NCBI GenBank assembly: GCA_022703115.1
Contig: JAKLEK010000089.1
Coordinates: 1-6,144, forward strand
Direction: 5' to 3'
Source of the DNA: Elusimicrobiota bacterium
GTDB lineage: Bacteria > Elusimicrobiota > Elusimicrobia > Elusimicrobiales > UBA9959
Length of the DNA stretch: 6,144 nt
The notes beneath the pieces are model-generated. The model made no database searches, had not been told where the DNA came from, and saw only the letters and a list, made by a program, of their open reading frames with translations. Position numbers and translations under genes: made by a program. Shown piece after piece: positions 5,886-6,144 of this stretch (positions within the stretch are counted from its first letter, which is position 1; every line of letters starts with the position of its first letter).

Positions 5886-5893
5886 CTGAACAA

Positions 5894-6144
5894 ATGGACT
5901 GGTCCACACTGCTGAGCGCGGCTCTGGAAGCTGGCCTGGGAGTACTGGCTGCGGCCGGCCTCGAGGATGAGATTCGAGACCTCAAAGAACGGCTGACGAA
6001 GGGAAGCGAGAAGAAGCGGCAGGAAGCTTTTCGATCCGCCTTCGACCGGGCCGTGAAAGCAGCCGGAGAGGGCAGCGTGCGTCCACTGCTAGAACATGGG
6101 CCGTTTCGGGACGCCGTGATCGCCGGATTGATAGACCCGGTCCA
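5894..6144 (+). CDS. N-terminal part of a possible STAND/NACHT-type NTPase (3'-partial)
   Basis: Open frame of 83 codons running off the right edge. The ATG at 5894 is well supported: AAGGAGG lies eight bases upstream and a promoter further up. The peptide begins MDWSTLLSAALEAGLGV, a small-residue-rich amphipathic helix that is too interrupted by charges to be a clear membrane segment. A charged stretch follows (DEIRDLKERLTKGSEKKRQE), then a helix AFRSAFDRAVKAAGEG and RPLLEHGPFRDAVIAGLIDPV. No catalytic motif lies in the visible part. From memory of family patterns, this resembles the helical leader of about 100 residues before NACHT modules in large bacterial STAND proteins, some of which act in antiphage defence. 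The P-loop would lie beyond the edge, so the assignment is inference. A different large helical protein is possible. Confidence 0.6.
   Translation, partial: MDWSTLLSAALEAGLGVLAAAGLEDEIRDLKERLTKGSEKKRQEAFRSAFDRAVKAAGEGSVRPLLEHGPFRDAVIAGLIDPV

Larger units (their letters stand above)
5639..5893. other. Non-coding region of 255 bases dense in hairpins
   Basis: No credible gene on either strand. It holds the terminator, five hairpins between 5700 and 5838, the predicted promoter and the gene 5 ribosome site. GC is about 52% over 5701-5760 and 47% over 5821-5880, below the signalling genes. No transposase, tRNA or CRISPR repeat is seen. It may be a cluster of dispersed palindromic repeats or a structured transcript. 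Confidence 0.6.

Overview
The window is high-GC bacterial DNA in two parts. From the left edge to about 5353 there is a tightly packed set of three plus-strand two-component signalling genes. From about 5354 to the right edge the DNA is compositionally different and has an accessory-region look. It holds a small zinc-finger antitoxin-like gene, a non-coding stretch crowded with small hairpins, and the first 83 codons of a gene that may be a STAND/NACHT-type NTPase. The organism cannot be named from this sequence. The signalling genes combine high GC with frequent ATA (Ile) and AGG (Arg) codons. The long multi-domain hybrid kinases and YgiT-type modules suit an environmental Gram-negative (deltaproteobacterial-like or candidate-phylum) or Chloroflexi/cyanobacterial-like genome. 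That placement is a guess.

Signalling block. Gene 1 (2-2668, left end missing) is a membrane hybrid kinase: Cache sensor remnant, one transmembrane helix, HAMP, GAF, PAS, HisKA, HATPase and REC. Gene 2 (2665-4620) overlaps it by ATGA and is a soluble hybrid kinase: PAS, PAS, HisKA, HATPase and REC. Gene 3 (about 4664-5353) is a response regulator with an intact REC domain. Its C-terminal half looks like a HisKA/DHp helix hairpin in which Asp replaces the phospho-accepting His, and no ATPase domain follows. No DNA-binding or enzymatic output domain and no HPt protein lies in the window, so the three proteins look like a phosphorelay or protein-interaction module whose output is elsewhere. The first ~110 bases are about 82% GC, and the Cache homology appears to switch frame there, which suggests a frameshift or sequence error.

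Right-hand block. Gene 4 (5390-5638) is an 82-residue YgiT/MqsA-type zinc-finger protein without the usual neighbouring toxin. A clear rho-independent terminator (5652-5678) follows it. Bases 5700-5838 contain five further hairpins in a row, most with 2-4-base loops. A sigma70-like promoter (TTGATT, 17 bases, CATAAT) overlaps the last hairpin, and a strong Shine-Dalgarno precedes gene 5 (5894 to the edge). Gene 5 therefore seems to be a separate transcription unit, and its N-terminus resembles the helical leader seen before NACHT modules. The most interesting items are the His-less DHp regulator, the hairpin cluster with its promoter overlap, and the possible defence gene running off the right edge.
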